Below, one piece after another: positions 1-8,407 of a stretch of DNA of 64,000 nt. Positions within the stretch are counted from its first letter, which is position 1; every line of letters starts with the position of its first letter. Below the pieces are notes generated by a model that worked only from the letters and a program-made list of their open reading frames with translations, made no database searches and was not told where the DNA came from. The position numbers and the translations under genes are program-made. The DNA is from Lentzea californiensis (GTDB taxonomy: Bacteria; Actinomycetota; Actinomycetes; Mycobacteriales; Pseudonocardiaceae), in NCBI RefSeq assembly GCF_024648825.1, contig NZ_JANBBE010000004.1, positions 1 through 64,000 on the forward strand, read 5' to 3'.

Positions 1-1
1 C

Positions 2-26
2 TGAGGTTCACCCCGAGCAGTGGACA
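2..26 (+). repeat. IS left terminal inverted repeat
   Basis: The first 15 bases, TGAGGTTCACCCCGA, are identical to the reverse complement of the right end. After three bases with two mismatches, GTGGACA matches again. Confidence 0.9.
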
Positions 27-68
27 CCGAGTTAGCAGGACCTAGGGTTCTGCTGAAAGGATGTCCTC

Positions 69-392
69 ATGCCTCCTCGTAAACGCCGTTCGTACACGGC
101 CGAGTACAAGGTCGAGGCTGCGCATCGTGTGATCGATTCCGGTCGGACGATCTCTGAGGTTGCCCGCGAGCTGGGGATCGACGCGGGAATGTTGAGCGTC
201 TGGGTCAAGGACGAGCGGCGCCGGATCGCCGCGGCCGAGGCTCACGGGGACACGCCCCTGGAGGCGGCTGAGCTGGCCGAGCTGCAGCGGTTGCGTCGAC
301 AGGTCGCCGAGCTCGAGAAGGACAACGCGTTCCTGGTAAAAGCCTCGGCGTACTTTGCCGCGATGCAGAAGAACCGGCCCGGTTCGCTCTGA
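69..392 (+). CDS. IS3-family transposase OrfA (helix-turn-helix protein)
   Basis: This 107-residue protein is the DNA-binding half of the IS3 transposase. Residues about 5-45 form the HTH_Tnp_1 domain (RRSYTAEYKVEAAHRV and ELGIDAGMLSVWVKDE). Residues about 67-92 form a leucine-zipper helix (AELAELQRLRRQVAELEKDN) that in the family drives dimerisation. Its TGA overlaps the ATG of orfB by one base (TGATG at 390-394), with orfB in the -1 frame. This is the usual arrangement for an OrfAB fusion made by -1 frameshifting; the only A-rich candidate, AAAAG at 338-342, is weaker than the classic A6G signal. The start has GAAAGGA 6 bases upstream. Confidence 0.93.
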   Translation: MPPRKRRSYTAEYKVEAAHRVIDSGRTISEVARELGIDAGMLSVWVKDERRRIAAAEAHGDTPLEAAELAELQRLRRQVAELEKDNAFLVKASAYFAAMQKNRPGSL

Positions 393-1306
393 TGGCCAAG
401 TACGCCGGCCCCGACACCATCGCCGGCGTCGCCGACCTGGCCGCGCCTGAGGGCGAACGCTTCGCGATCCGACGCATGGCGCGGCTGCTGGCGGTGTCCG
501 CCTCTGGCTACTACGCCTACGTGAAACGTTGTGCCGCAACGGTGTTGACACCTCGTCAGCAGCGCCGCGCAGACCTGGAGGTGAAGATCACCCAGGCGCA
601 CAAGGACTCTGACGGCACCTACGGATCGCCACGGATCACCGCGGAACTGCGGGATCAGGGCGAGGTGATCAGCGCCAAAACCGTTGCCAAGGTCATGGCC
701 GAGATCGGGATCGAGGGCATCAGCCCACGCACGTTCAAGGTCAGAACGACGGTCTCCGACCTGGCGGCATCGTTCCCGCCGGATCTCGTCGACCGCGAGT
801 TCGACCAAGGCCGCCTGGACGCCGTGTGGCTCACCGACATCACGTACTTGTCTTGCGGTGAGGGCGAGATGTTCCTGTGCGCGATCCGGGACGGGCACTC
901 CCGCACAGTGCTCGGCTACAGCGTCGCCGACCACATTAGCGCCGAGATGGTCACCACCGCCATCGAGGCGGCCGTGGCCGCCCGCGGCGGTGAATGTCGT
1001 GGCACAGTCCTACATTCCGACCGCGGCGGCGAATACACGGCACACCTGACCGCACAGGCCTGCTTCCGGCACGGGCTGCGCCGATCGATGGGCGCCACCG
1101 GGATTTGCTGGGACAACAGCCCAGCCGAGTCGTTCTGGTCGACGTTCAAACACGAGCACTACTACCGGCACGTCTACGCCACGAAGATGGAACTCGTTGC
1201 CGCAGTTGACAAGTGGATCCGTTTCTATAACAGTACGCGGCGGCACTCCAAGCTCGGGATGCGCAGTCCCAGCGACTACGAGAAGTCACTCCGAGCGGCT
1301 GCCTGA
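392..1306 (+). CDS. IS3-family transposase OrfB (DDE integrase core)
   Basis: This 304-residue protein is the catalytic half of the transposase. Residues about 55-107 form the HTH_21 domain and about 140-295 the retroviral-integrase (rve) fold. The catalytic triad is visible: D149 in WLTDITYL, D210 in LHSDRGGEY and E246 in SPAESFWSTFKHE. Exactly 35 residues separate the second D from the E (DD35E). The conserved C-terminal segment IRFYNSTRRHSKLG is also present. The frame is intact at normal family length, so nothing suggests inactivation. Confidence 0.95.
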   Translation: MAKYAGPDTIAGVADLAAPEGERFAIRRMARLLAVSASGYYAYVKRCAATVLTPRQQRRADLEVKITQAHKDSDGTYGSPRITAELRDQGEVISAKTVAKVMAEIGIEGISPRTFKVRTTVSDLAASFPPDLVDREFDQGRLDAVWLTDITYLSCGEGEMFLCAIRDGHSRTVLGYSVADHISAEMVTTAIEAAVAARGGECRGTVLHSDRGGEYTAHLTAQACFRHGLRRSMGATGICWDNSPAESFWSTFKHEHYYRHVYATKMELVAAVDKWIRFYNSTRRHSKLGMRSPSDYEKSLRAAA

Positions 1307-1320
1307 ATCTCTTAAGCCCC

Positions 1321-1345
1321 TGTCCACCGTTCGGGGTGAACCTCA
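1321..1345 (-). repeat. IS right terminal inverted repeat
   Basis: Read on the minus strand from 1345 it gives TGAGGTTCACCCCGA followed, three bases on, by GTGGACA. This matches the left repeat at 23 of 25 positions. Confidence 0.9.
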
Positions 1346-2476
1346 TTCGACGTAGGGGCCGCGTTGGGGCAGTTCGGCCAAGCGGTACCGGCGGGGCACG
1401 CTGTCGCCGCCCTGCGGCTTCCACAGGCCCCAGATCGGTCCTGCTGGGCCGTCCTGGTGGCCGTGGTCGCGCGCTGCGGTGGCGATTACGAAACCGGGGT
1501 CGCCGAGGGCGCGGCGCAGCGCTTCTCGCAGGGCAATCTCCCGTCTGGCCGAGTGCACCGAGAACAGCAGGACACCGAAAGCGTCGGTCGGGAAGTCACG
1601 GTAGTCATCGATCTTGCGGATGACGGCGGTCAGCGGTTCGGTGCCGGTGTCGTGTTCGAGGAAGAAGCGGACCACTCGCCCGTGCTCTTCCCAGCAGCCG
1701 TAGCCGTCTGGGCGCAGCGCGGTGTCGCGTCCGCCACTGTGGTACTTGACGAAGAACCTGGTGCAGCGAAGTTCGGGCCACCATTGGGTGAGCCCACTTA
1801 CCTCGTTCTCGCGGCTCTCCTCGCGCAGGCGTGCGGGGTTGCGGTGGCTGGCCAGCGCGCAGAAGAAGTCGTTAACGCCGAGCTGGTGTGTGAGCTTTGG
1901 CCACAGCGCGAGCCGTTCCAGACTTTCGGTGTACGCCTTCGGTGCGGGCGGACGCTCAGCACGCTGTGCGGCGATCAACCGGGCGCCGAGGTAGCCGAGT
2001 GCATAACGGGTCTGGCTGGTCCCGCCGCGCTGGTAGGACTCACGCGACGCGAACACCACGCCCAGCTCTCGCAGCTGTCGCAATCGGTCCTGTGCACGGC
2101 GCACGGACAGGAACTCGATCTCGGCAATCTGGCTGGTAGTCAGTACTTTGTGCTCGGCCAGCAGGGCCAGGAGCCGGCGGTCCCGATCGACCAGACGGAA
2201 CCACAGCGCCGCATCCGGCTCTCCAACCCGCCGGTCGCCGCGCCCCGCGCGCCCCCGATGTTCGGATGTGTGAGGACCACTCCTCAGTCGGCCTTCCGCA
2301 CGTTCCCGCCGATACCACCGTTGACCAGTGGTTTTAGCGCAAGCAACCTCGGCGTGTGGGGCAGCGGATTCAGAACGCCGAGGCCTCGCGGACCCAGACG
2401 TAGGTCCAGACGTCAACCCATCCGTACCAACCACGCCACGACCGCTGACGCTTCTGCCGGCATCCGCCATGATCAC
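1343..2476 (-). pseudogene. Replication-relaxation family protein, 3' end cut by the IS
   Basis: The surviving 377 residues match the Replic_Relax family (a winged-helix protein linked to replication and mobilisation of actinobacterial plasmids and integrative elements). The winged helix is near residues 95-150 (LLALLAEHKVLTTSQIAEIE then RRAQDRLRQLRELGVV). The core follows, with LTHQLGVNDFFCAL, RPDGYGCWEE and VRFFLEHDTGTEP, a conserved acidic segment. The last sense codon GAA is followed by TGA, which is the first three bases of the IS, so the natural C-terminus is lost or replaced. I chose GTG at 2476 because GGAGG lies 5 bases upstream; ATG at 2470 is also possible. A shortened but still translated protein cannot be excluded. 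Confidence 0.75.
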
Positions 2477-3016
2477 TACCACCTCCGGCGAGAGTGCCGA
2501 GAAATTCTCGACATCCCTCAACTCCGAAAAATGGGCCGAAAATCCCGGCCAGTTACCTAAACGTGACCGAAAGTGGCATCATTGGAGCCTCTTGGCGATC
2601 TATACGTGACCGAAATGTTGCAATCGGCCGTGTCCTCGTCCTGCCTTCAGTGGTGAACATGATTGGCCTTCCCCTCCATCGTGCAGGAAAACTATGCAGC
2701 TCTCAACTGCCGATTTCCTGATCGATTTCAGACGCCGACCCGGCCGATCAAGACCAAGCCTGAGAGCAAGTTCGGCGAACAACTCGCGCAGCCGCGTCAC
2801 GAACAAGTTCACTCGATCCAGGTAATCCTGCGCGGCCCGGCGTTCGCCAACGGGTAATGAGTCCAGCTCAGCCCGTCTGTCTCACTTGAGGGGTGTTGAT
2901 GAGATCTTCGTCTGATCCTGTCCGGTAACGCTCCGTTGACGAGTGTTCGACTGGCAGTATGTCCGCCGGTCACGCACCGTGGAGGGGCGGCGCGGCAGAC
3001 GAGGGGTGGTTGCAGA
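2477..3016. other. 540-bp gap with four CCGAAA repeats; no supported gene
   Basis: I see no convincing coding sequence here. The part next to the replication-relaxation gene holds CCGAAA at 2524, 2536, 2567 and 2610, all in the same orientation. Within it ACGTGACCGAAA occurs twice (2561-2572 and 2604-2615). Such direct repeats beside a replication gene could be iterons or regulator sites, but spacing is irregular and this is inference. The rest, towards 3016, must hold the promoter of the ESX-associated operon; no clear -10/-35 pair was recognised. Confidence 0.5.
2561..2615 (+). repeat. Direct repeat of ACGTGACCGAAA (two copies)
   Basis: The 12-mer is at 2561-2572 and again at 2604-2615, 43 bases apart start to start. 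Two further CCGAAA copies lie at 2524 and 2536. Confidence 0.6.
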
Positions 3017-3796
3017 GTGTCGGGGGAGATCGTCTGTTCGTTCGCAGCGCTGGACGTGCTCGGCGAAGCATTTCGGATCACTGTGCGGCGCTTCCCATTC
3101 GCTATCCCGCATCACGGCAAGACGCGTGAGGAGCGGCTCCGCCTGGTCGAGGCCGTGCATCAGGACCTTTCCGCCCGTGGACTGATCCGTGGCGGCGAGT
3201 TCGCACCGGAACTGGTGGAGGCGTTGCACGTGTTCGCCCGCGGGCACCTGGTGATCGCACTGGTCGGCACCGCCGGTGAAGCCCAACCCACGGCACTCGC
3301 CGCGACCGATGGGCGTACGGGCGTGGTGGCCGAGCAGCAGGGCGAAACGGTCGCTTTCCACCTGTGTCAGTCTGACGCGATCGTGCCCGGCCTGGTGCGG
3401 CTGCTGCCTCCGATGCGTTCAGGTCCTGGCGTGTCGGTCACGGTGACCGACACCTCGGCCCCCACGGGGCGGCGGCGGGCAGAGGAGGACTTCTCGGAGA
3501 TGACGTTCCGTACCGCGGTGAAGGCCACTGGTCCATCGCCCGCAGGGCCGCAGGCAGTCGCCGAGGAGATCCTGCGTCGCCCGAGGCTGGGCGCTGGGTA
3601 CTTCTCGGTCTCCGCGCGTGGCCGCCACGGGCGTGAAACCGAACTCGGGACGATCAATTATCTGGACACCGACGCCGGGCGGTACGCGGTGATTCCGACC
3701 ACCGCTCCGGATGGTCGGCATACGGCCACCTACACGCCTGCTGACCAGTCAGCTCTCGACCGGCACCTCAACCGGATCGTTGATTCGCATCGGTAG
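3017..3796 (+). CDS. EspG-family ESX secretion-associated protein
   Basis: This 259-residue protein resembles the EspG family, cytosolic chaperones that bind PE/PPE substrates and keep them soluble before ESX (type VII) export. Family features seen are the N-terminal FAALDVLGEAFRITVRRFPF, the central segment with RGGEFAPELVEALHVFARG and LVGTAGE, and the C-terminal RGRHGRETELGTINYLDTDAGRY. GTG at 3017 is preferred because the family begins about ten residues before FAALDVL and GAGGGG lies 10 bases upstream; the frame stays open to an ATG at 2936. It is the first gene of a run of ESX-associated genes that includes a PPE-like protein, its likely client. Family membership is by recognition, not by alignment. 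Confidence 0.78.
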   Translation: MSGEIVCSFAALDVLGEAFRITVRRFPFAIPHHGKTREERLRLVEAVHQDLSARGLIRGGEFAPELVEALHVFARGHLVIALVGTAGEAQPTALAATDGRTGVVAEQQGETVAFHLCQSDAIVPGLVRLLPPMRSGPGVSVTVTDTSAPTGRRRAEEDFSEMTFRTAVKATGPSPAGPQAVAEEILRRPRLGAGYFSVSARGRHGRETELGTINYLDTDAGRYAVIPTTAPDGRHTATYTPADQSALDRHLNRIVDSHR

Positions 3797-3894
3797 CGAG
3801 AGGAACCGGCGGGCCGGCTGATACGTCGGATCCTGGGACACGGCTGCGACTGGTTGTTACCGTTGAACGACGCAGCGTAGAGAGGGGCACGGCG

Positions 3895-4299
3895 ATGCCT
3901 GAGGCATTCTTCGCCGGGATGAAGGGCATCAGCGACTCGGTGGCCGCCTTCTCGGCCTCCGTTGCTGACGGTGTCGGAGTAAACGAACACGGTGGCCAAG
4001 CGCTGATCAAGGCCATTGACAAGATGTACGACGGCATCACACGTGCTCTCGGCAGGTCGGACGTCATCAGCCAGCAACCGCCGTTGGGGACGACTCCCGC
4101 CGCGCAGGTCTACAAGCCTTACTTGGCGACTATCGCCACCGACCCGGCGCAAGGATTCATCACCGCGGCGAAGGATCTCCAGAAGAAGCTGGAGCAGATG
4201 CGCTCCGACGTGGAAAAGGCGATGGCTGCCTACCAGGCAACTGACGAGGACGCCAAGCAAGGCATCACCAAGGCCGGTGGCCCCACTCTTTCCGCCTGA
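3895..4299 (+). CDS. Small helical ESX-associated protein (PE/WXG-like)
   Basis: This 134-residue protein is predicted to be almost wholly alpha-helical. It has a hydrophilic helix at about 10-50 (SDSVAAFSASVADGVGVNEH then GGQALIKAIDKMYDGITRAL) and another at about 85-125 (DLQKKLEQMRSDVEKAMAAY). There is no signal peptide, membrane segment or cysteine. Its size and position between an EspG-like and a PPE-like gene fit a PE-like or WXG100-like partner, but no WxG or PE motif is visible, so the class is an inference. ATG at 3895 has GAGAGGGG about 8 bases upstream. Confidence 0.6.
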   Translation: MPEAFFAGMKGISDSVAAFSASVADGVGVNEHGGQALIKAIDKMYDGITRALGRSDVISQQPPLGTTPAAQVYKPYLATIATDPAQGFITAAKDLQKKLEQMRSDVEKAMAAYQATDEDAKQGITKAGGPTLSA

Positions 4300-4319
4300 C
4301 CAACCAGGGATACGAACTC

Positions 4320-4877
4320 GTGAACTCTCGGATCGTCCTGACCAGCCTGGCCGCCGCCGCATTGGTCGCCATGACCGCGTGCACCGGCTCGACCCCCGGT
4401 GATCCCAAGCCCGTGCCGGACACCGGTAACCCCACCTCCAGTGAGGACACCCGCACTTCGACGAGTTCGCCGACCTCGACCAACGCCAGCGGCTCTCTGA
4501 CAGACGCTGATCCGTGCAGCCTGCTGACCGGGAGCGAAGCAGAACAGGTGTTGGGTCCCCTGAAAGAAGAGCCCAAGCCGCAGAAGATCGGGTCCTCGCG
4601 TGGCTGCGAGTTTGCTCCCAATCGGGTCTTTCTTTCGGTGGGTATTCGGACGGACGTGGGGCTGGCGGGTGTTCAGGCGACCGGTGGCGAGATCAAGGAC
4701 ATCAAGGTCGGCAACCACCAAGCGAAGCAGTTGGTAGGCGCTGGTGGCAGTTGCATTGTCGCCATTGGGGTTACGTCGTCGTCGCGGGTAGACGTCACGC
4801 TGAATGCCGGCGCGTCGACTGATCCGTGTCCGCCTGCGTTGAAGATCGCTGAGTTGGTCGAGCCGAAGCTGCCGTAG
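4320..4877 (+). CDS. DUF3558 lipoprotein
   Basis: This 185-residue secreted lipoprotein starts at GTG 4320. It has a signal peptide ending in a lipobox (AMTAC, modified Cys about 21), a Ser/Thr/Pro-rich spacer to about residue 60, and a DUF3558 domain. The domain shows its usual DPCSLLTGSEAEQVLG opening, a RGCEF segment and a late DPCP, with Cys pairs that probably form disulfides outside the membrane. DUF3558 proteins are common in actinobacteria and often sit near ESX genes; their function is not known. It starts 20 bp after the previous gene and is read with it. Confidence 0.85.
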   Translation: MNSRIVLTSLAAAALVAMTACTGSTPGDPKPVPDTGNPTSSEDTRTSTSSPTSTNASGSLTDADPCSLLTGSEAEQVLGPLKEEPKPQKIGSSRGCEFAPNRVFLSVGIRTDVGLAGVQATGGEIKDIKVGNHQAKQLVGAGGSCIVAIGVTSSSRVDVTLNAGASTDPCPPALKIAELVEPKLP

Positions 4878-4907
4878 CGGGCGTTGTCGGGAAAGGGGTT
4901 GCGGGGG

Positions 4908-6368
4908 ATGAACGAGGGAGCGCCGGGTAGACCGTCCGATGTGTACTCGCGTTACGGCGTGCAGCGCCACGCGGAGGTGCAGACCGGTCAGGAGGTACAG
5001 GAACGGGTCACTGCCGAGGTCCAAGGGCAGTACGGCCCGTTTCTGGGGATGGTGATGCAACTGGTCGAGGCGCCGAACCGCGTTAACGACGTGCTGGACG
5101 CGCAGGCGGCACAGCTCAAGCAGCAGGTGCTGACGCGGTCAGCGCCTGGGCAGCCCGACGCCAACTACATCGGCATCCCGCACCAACAGCTGCACGAGTC
5201 GGTAAACAACGGGGTCGATGCTGGTGCGATCGGTGAGATCGCCGACGTGTGGACGCAGATCGGCAACGAGCTGGCCACGTTCAACGACGAGGTCGCCACG
5301 GCGATCGGCAGCAGCGAGGCCGACTGGACCGGCAAGGCCGGTGATGGTGCCCGGCAGGCGCTGGCCAACATGAGCAACCGCGCCGGCGAGACCGGCACCG
5401 CGGCACAGCTTGCGGGAACGTTGTTCACGCAACAAGCTCGTGCGCTGAGCGATGCGAAGAACAACGTTCCACCACCGCCCGCGCAGCCCTTCGACGCGGC
5501 GGCGTCGCGGGAACGGCTGATGTCGATCACCGACCCGATTGCGTTCGTGCAGCAGGTGTCGGCGGATCAGGCGGCGTTTCAGCAACAGCAGGCTGATCAC
5601 GAACAGGCGGCGCGAGCGGTGGAGACCTACGACCGCACCGTCGCACAGACCGCCGCAGCCCAGCCCGCGTTCGCACCCGAGCCCCCAGCCCCGCCGAAGG
5701 AGCCGGTCGATCCTGGCAGGCCGCCGATCGCACCGAACCCTGGTTTCACCGGTCAGGGCAACACGCCTCCCCCACGGGTCGGTAACGACACCACGAACAC
5801 GTCCTGGACGGCGCCCCCGACATCGGGTACCGGTGGCACGAATACCAGCGGTCTCAACAACAATCTCGGCGGCAACGGGCCGAACCTGGGCAACCAGGGC
5901 GGAAACAACCAGCTGGGCGGCAACACCAATCTCAACCTCGGCGGACCGCTGCCCGGCCCGAATTCCGGTTCCAAAAGCACCCAGGGCGGTCCTGGCGGCC
6001 GAGCCGGCGGCGGGCCGGCTGGCCGCGGTGGCAGCAGTGGCACGGGCGGCACGGGCGGTGGCCGGCTCCCTGGTGGCAGTGCTGGCCTCGGCAATCCGAA
6101 TGCTGCCAAAGGTTTCGGTCCTGGTGGTTCAGCGGGCGTCATGCCGGGCGGCGAGAGCGCGGCAGGACGTGGTGGCGCGGCCGCCGGTGGTGGTGCCGGA
6201 CGTGGTGGCACCAGTGTCGGCGCGATGGGTGGCATGGGCGCTGGTGCCGCCAAAGGCCAGGGTGACGAGGACATCGAGCGGACTTCCCCGTCCTATCTGC
6301 TCGAGCCAGATCCGGACGAGATCTTCGGCAACGACACGCTCGTGGCCCCTCCGGTGCTCGGAGAATGA
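4908..6368 (+). CDS. PPE-like ESX substrate with glycine-rich C-terminus
   Basis: This 486-residue protein has a helical N-terminal half (about 25-200) like actinobacterial PPE-type proteins, with a W-x-G turn (W140-T-G142 in ADWTGKAGDG). A Pro-rich hinge (about 245-280) leads to a low-complexity tail rich in Gly/Asn (about 285-450). The extreme C-terminus (SPSYLLEPDPDEIFGND, then VAPPVLGE) is a conserved ending in this group, possibly recognised by export machinery. ATG at 4908 is preferred over upstream starts because GAAAGGGG lies 9 bases before it. It is probably the EspG client of the operon. The tail is very GC-rich and repetitive, a region prone to assembly error. Confidence 0.8.
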   Translation: MNEGAPGRPSDVYSRYGVQRHAEVQTGQEVQERVTAEVQGQYGPFLGMVMQLVEAPNRVNDVLDAQAAQLKQQVLTRSAPGQPDANYIGIPHQQLHESVNNGVDAGAIGEIADVWTQIGNELATFNDEVATAIGSSEADWTGKAGDGARQALANMSNRAGETGTAAQLAGTLFTQQARALSDAKNNVPPPPAQPFDAAASRERLMSITDPIAFVQQVSADQAAFQQQQADHEQAARAVETYDRTVAQTAAAQPAFAPEPPAPPKEPVDPGRPPIAPNPGFTGQGNTPPPRVGNDTTNTSWTAPPTSGTGGTNTSGLNNNLGGNGPNLGNQGGNNQLGGNTNLNLGGPLPGPNSGSKSTQGGPGGRAGGGPAGRGGSSGTGGTGGGRLPGGSAGLGNPNAAKGFGPGGSAGVMPGGESAAGRGGAAAGGGAGRGGTSVGAMGGMGAGAAKGQGDEDIERTSPSYLLEPDPDEIFGNDTLVAPPVLGE

Positions 6369-6492
6369 AACCGTCGCCAGCGTCCAGGCTCTGACGCAGC
6401 CTGTCGGCTGAAGCGCGACTTTCCGAGCGCATCCGCAGCGGAGCACTGGTGGCAGTAGTTGAGAAGAACAACGAGAAGGACCGAGTGGGCCG

Positions 6493-7017
6493 ATGACTGA
6501 CCCGGATCAGATCCTCAATCAGTACGAGGGCAAGCTGGCTGAAGCCCAGCGCAAGAGCGACGCGATACGCGAGACCTTGGCCAACCTGCGTGTCATGGAA
6601 CGCAGCGCTGACGGTCAGATCGTCGTCACGGTCAACGATGCCGGCAACCTCGTGGATCTGAAGCTCGGCAACTCGTTGCAGCGCAAGGAAGGCGACATCG
6701 TCGCTCAGGAGGTGCTGCGTGTGGTGCAGGCCGCGCAGAGCCGGGTTGCCTCGACGGTGCAGGAGGCGATGTCGCCGATGCTCGGCGCTGACTCCGAGGC
6801 GATGCACTTCATGATGGACAAGTTGCGCAGTGCCCAGCCGCCACCTCCGCCCCAGTACGTGCCGGGAGGTGGCGGGTATGGCGAGGGCCCACCGCGGCTC
6901 GGTGCGATCGAGGACGACGCGCCACCGCCCCCACCACCAGTGCCACCTCGCCCGCAGCGGCCCCGTCCGCCGCAGGATGATGACGACGACTTCAGCAACA
7001 AGGGGTTCCTGCGATGA
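6493..7017 (+). CDS. YbaB/EbfC-family (EspL-like) protein with Pro-rich tail
   Basis: This 174-residue protein has the YbaB/EbfC fold over residues about 5-110 (IVVTVNDAGNLVDLKLGNSL, then QEVLRVVQAAQSRVASTVQE). In mycobacterial ESX loci the YbaB-family member EspL stabilises Esp proteins, so a cytosolic chaperone role is more likely here than nucleoid binding. From about 113 the chain is a proline-rich tail ending in an acidic patch (DDDDDFSNKGF). Its TGA overlaps the ATG of the next gene (ATGA, 7014-7017), so the two are translationally coupled. ATG at 6493 has AAGGA 12 bases upstream. Confidence 0.82.
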   Translation: MTDPDQILNQYEGKLAEAQRKSDAIRETLANLRVMERSADGQIVVTVNDAGNLVDLKLGNSLQRKEGDIVAQEVLRVVQAAQSRVASTVQEAMSPMLGADSEAMHFMMDKLRSAQPPPPPQYVPGGGGYGEGPPRLGAIEDDAPPPPPPVPPRPQRPRPPQDDDDDFSNKGFLR

Positions 7018-7316
7018 CCTACCGAATCGACCTGGTCGAGATGCAGGCCCACGCGACAAAGCTCAACAACGTCGGCCAGCAGGTGAACTACGCGTTGAGC
7101 GCAGCGCAGGTCGTGTCCAACATGGAGGCGTTCGGCAAGCTCGGCTTCCCACTCGCGGCTCTCTGCACCGCCGCGCAGAACGCTGCGATGGACACCATGC
7201 GCCAGGCAGCGGACGCTTCGGGCGACCACGTCAAGCGGTTCGACGGGTGGCGTAAGCACATCGAGGAACACGAGCAGGCGCAGTCCGACATCTTCGACGG
7301 GATGCACGACCGATGA
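7014..7316 (+). CDS. EspC-family (WXG100-like) ESX target
   Basis: This 100-residue protein resembles the EspC/DUF2580 family of small two-helix type VII substrates. It opens with the family-like YRIDLVEMQAHATKLNNVG, has a hydrophobic turn around residues 42-52 (FGKLGFPLAALC), and a second helix to the end (DHVKRFDGWRKHIEEHEQAQ). No signal peptide or classic WxG is present. It overlaps both neighbours by ATGA and is coupled to the upstream YbaB-like gene and the downstream WXG-like gene, the pairing expected of a substrate pair. Confidence 0.75.
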   Translation: MTYRIDLVEMQAHATKLNNVGQQVNYALSAAQVVSNMEAFGKLGFPLAALCTAAQNAAMDTMRQAADASGDHVKRFDGWRKHIEEHEQAQSDIFDGMHDR

Positions 7317-8407
7317 CCACGATGGGACAGGCGCCCACGCCACGCCAGAACTACCTCGTGAACACCGGCGAGAAGACGCCGTTCACGGAGGGCGCGGGGA
7401 TCTTCCACGACGCCACCGAGACGGTGAAGGGCTTCTCGAGCGGCAACTGGGCAGAAGGCCTGATCAACGCGGGTGCGACGGTCGCCGGCGTGGCGGGTGT
7501 TCTCGTCGATCCGCTGGCGGCGTTGTTCAGCGCGGGTTTCGGGTGGCTGGTCGAGCACGTCTGGTTTCTGAAGGAGCCACTGGACTGGCTCATCGGTGAC
7601 CAGGAAGCCCTGGACGGCATGGCGAAGACCTGGGAGTCCGTGTCCGACCATCTGAAGGACACCTCGGACGACCTCAGGAACTGGGTCAACAACGACACCA
7701 CCGGGTGGACCGGCAAGGACAGCGCTCAGTACCGGGGTTTCGGTGTCGATCGCGCCGACACCTACGCGGGCGTCGCGACCGCCGCCGGAGGGATCGCCAG
7801 CCTCGTCCGGACATGCAAGATCGTGCTCAAGGTCGTCCGTGACATCGTGCGCGACATCGTCTCCGACGCCATCGGCAAACTGATCTCGATCTGCCTCCGG
7901 TGGGCACCCGCCGTCGCAGCGGCCGGCGCGGGCCTCGCGGGCGCGATCGCCGAGTGCGTCCCTGTCGCTGTCAAGTGGGCGAACAAGGCTCTGGAGGCCT
8001 GCCGCAGGCTCACCAAGGCGTTCAGCAACGCTGGAGGGCTGTTCAAGAAGCTCGACGACATCCTGGTCAACGCCAAGACCGCTCTCTCCAAGAGCGGCGA
8101 CGACTTCGTCGGCATTCTTACGAAAAGTGCCGAAGCGGACAGGCGGCGTCGCGCTGCTGACTTCTCCTTCACCGACATGGCCAGGGACGCGCTGGGCGAG
8201 GCGAAGAAGGTCGCGGTCGACGGCTTCAAGAACGCGCCCGCCGAGTTCCTTCCCAAGCTGGGGATCGAGGCAGTCAAGGAGTCCACCAAGTTTCACGACT
8301 GGGAGGACAAGGCCAAGGATGGCGGCGGCTGGCGGACGTGGCGGGACCTGCGGGCCGAGGAAGAAGAGAAGCAGGAGGAGAAGCGCAGAGAGGCCGACAG
8401 CGGATGA
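7313..8407 (+). CDS. Large WXG-like ESX target protein
   Basis: This 364-residue protein has an N-terminal WXG100-like region (about 45-150), with LINAGATVAGVAGVLVDPLA, the segment WLVEHVWFLKEPLDWLIGD and the turn W132-T-G134. This resembles the N-terminal domain of CpnT-like ESX toxins. A middle part with hydrophobic helices follows (about 175-225), then a charged C-terminus (about 345-364) dominated by Glu and Arg. I recognise no toxin or enzyme domain. ATG 7313 overlaps the EspC-like stop; ATG at 7322 is an alternative. It probably pairs with the EspC-like protein for export. Confidence 0.72.
   Translation: MTTMGQAPTPRQNYLVNTGEKTPFTEGAGIFHDATETVKGFSSGNWAEGLINAGATVAGVAGVLVDPLAALFSAGFGWLVEHVWFLKEPLDWLIGDQEALDGMAKTWESVSDHLKDTSDDLRNWVNNDTTGWTGKDSAQYRGFGVDRADTYAGVATAAGGIASLVRTCKIVLKVVRDIVRDIVSDAIGKLISICLRWAPAVAAAGAGLAGAIAECVPVAVKWANKALEACRRLTKAFSNAGGLFKKLDDILVNAKTALSKSGDDFVGILTKSAEADRRRRAADFSFTDMARDALGEAKKVAVDGFKNAPAEFLPKLGIEAVKESTKFHDWEDKAKDGGGWRTWRDLRAEEEEKQEEKRREADSG

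Larger units (their letters stand above)
2..1345 (+). mobile_element. IS3-family insertion sequence, complete
   Basis: The element is bounded by terminal inverted repeats that begin TGAGGTTCACCCCGA and match at 23 of the first 25 positions. It carries the two overlapping transposase frames usual for IS3 (orfA, orfB), and the ends have the 5'-TG...CA-3' form of the family. At 1344 bp it has normal IS3 length and both frames are intact, so it may still be active. Its right end supplies the stop codon of the neighbouring minus-strand replication-relaxation gene. Only one base lies to the left of the element, so a target-site duplication cannot be tested here. Confidence 0.95.

Noticed and set aside
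330-345. Frameshift signal for an OrfAB fusion in the IS
   Set aside because: Only AAAAG is present and not a classic A6G heptamer, so I note the possible fusion but do not annotate a site.
2600-2857. Short frames on both strands in the gap after the replication-relaxation gene
   Set aside because: No ribosome binding sites, no family resemblance, and the frames conflict with each other.
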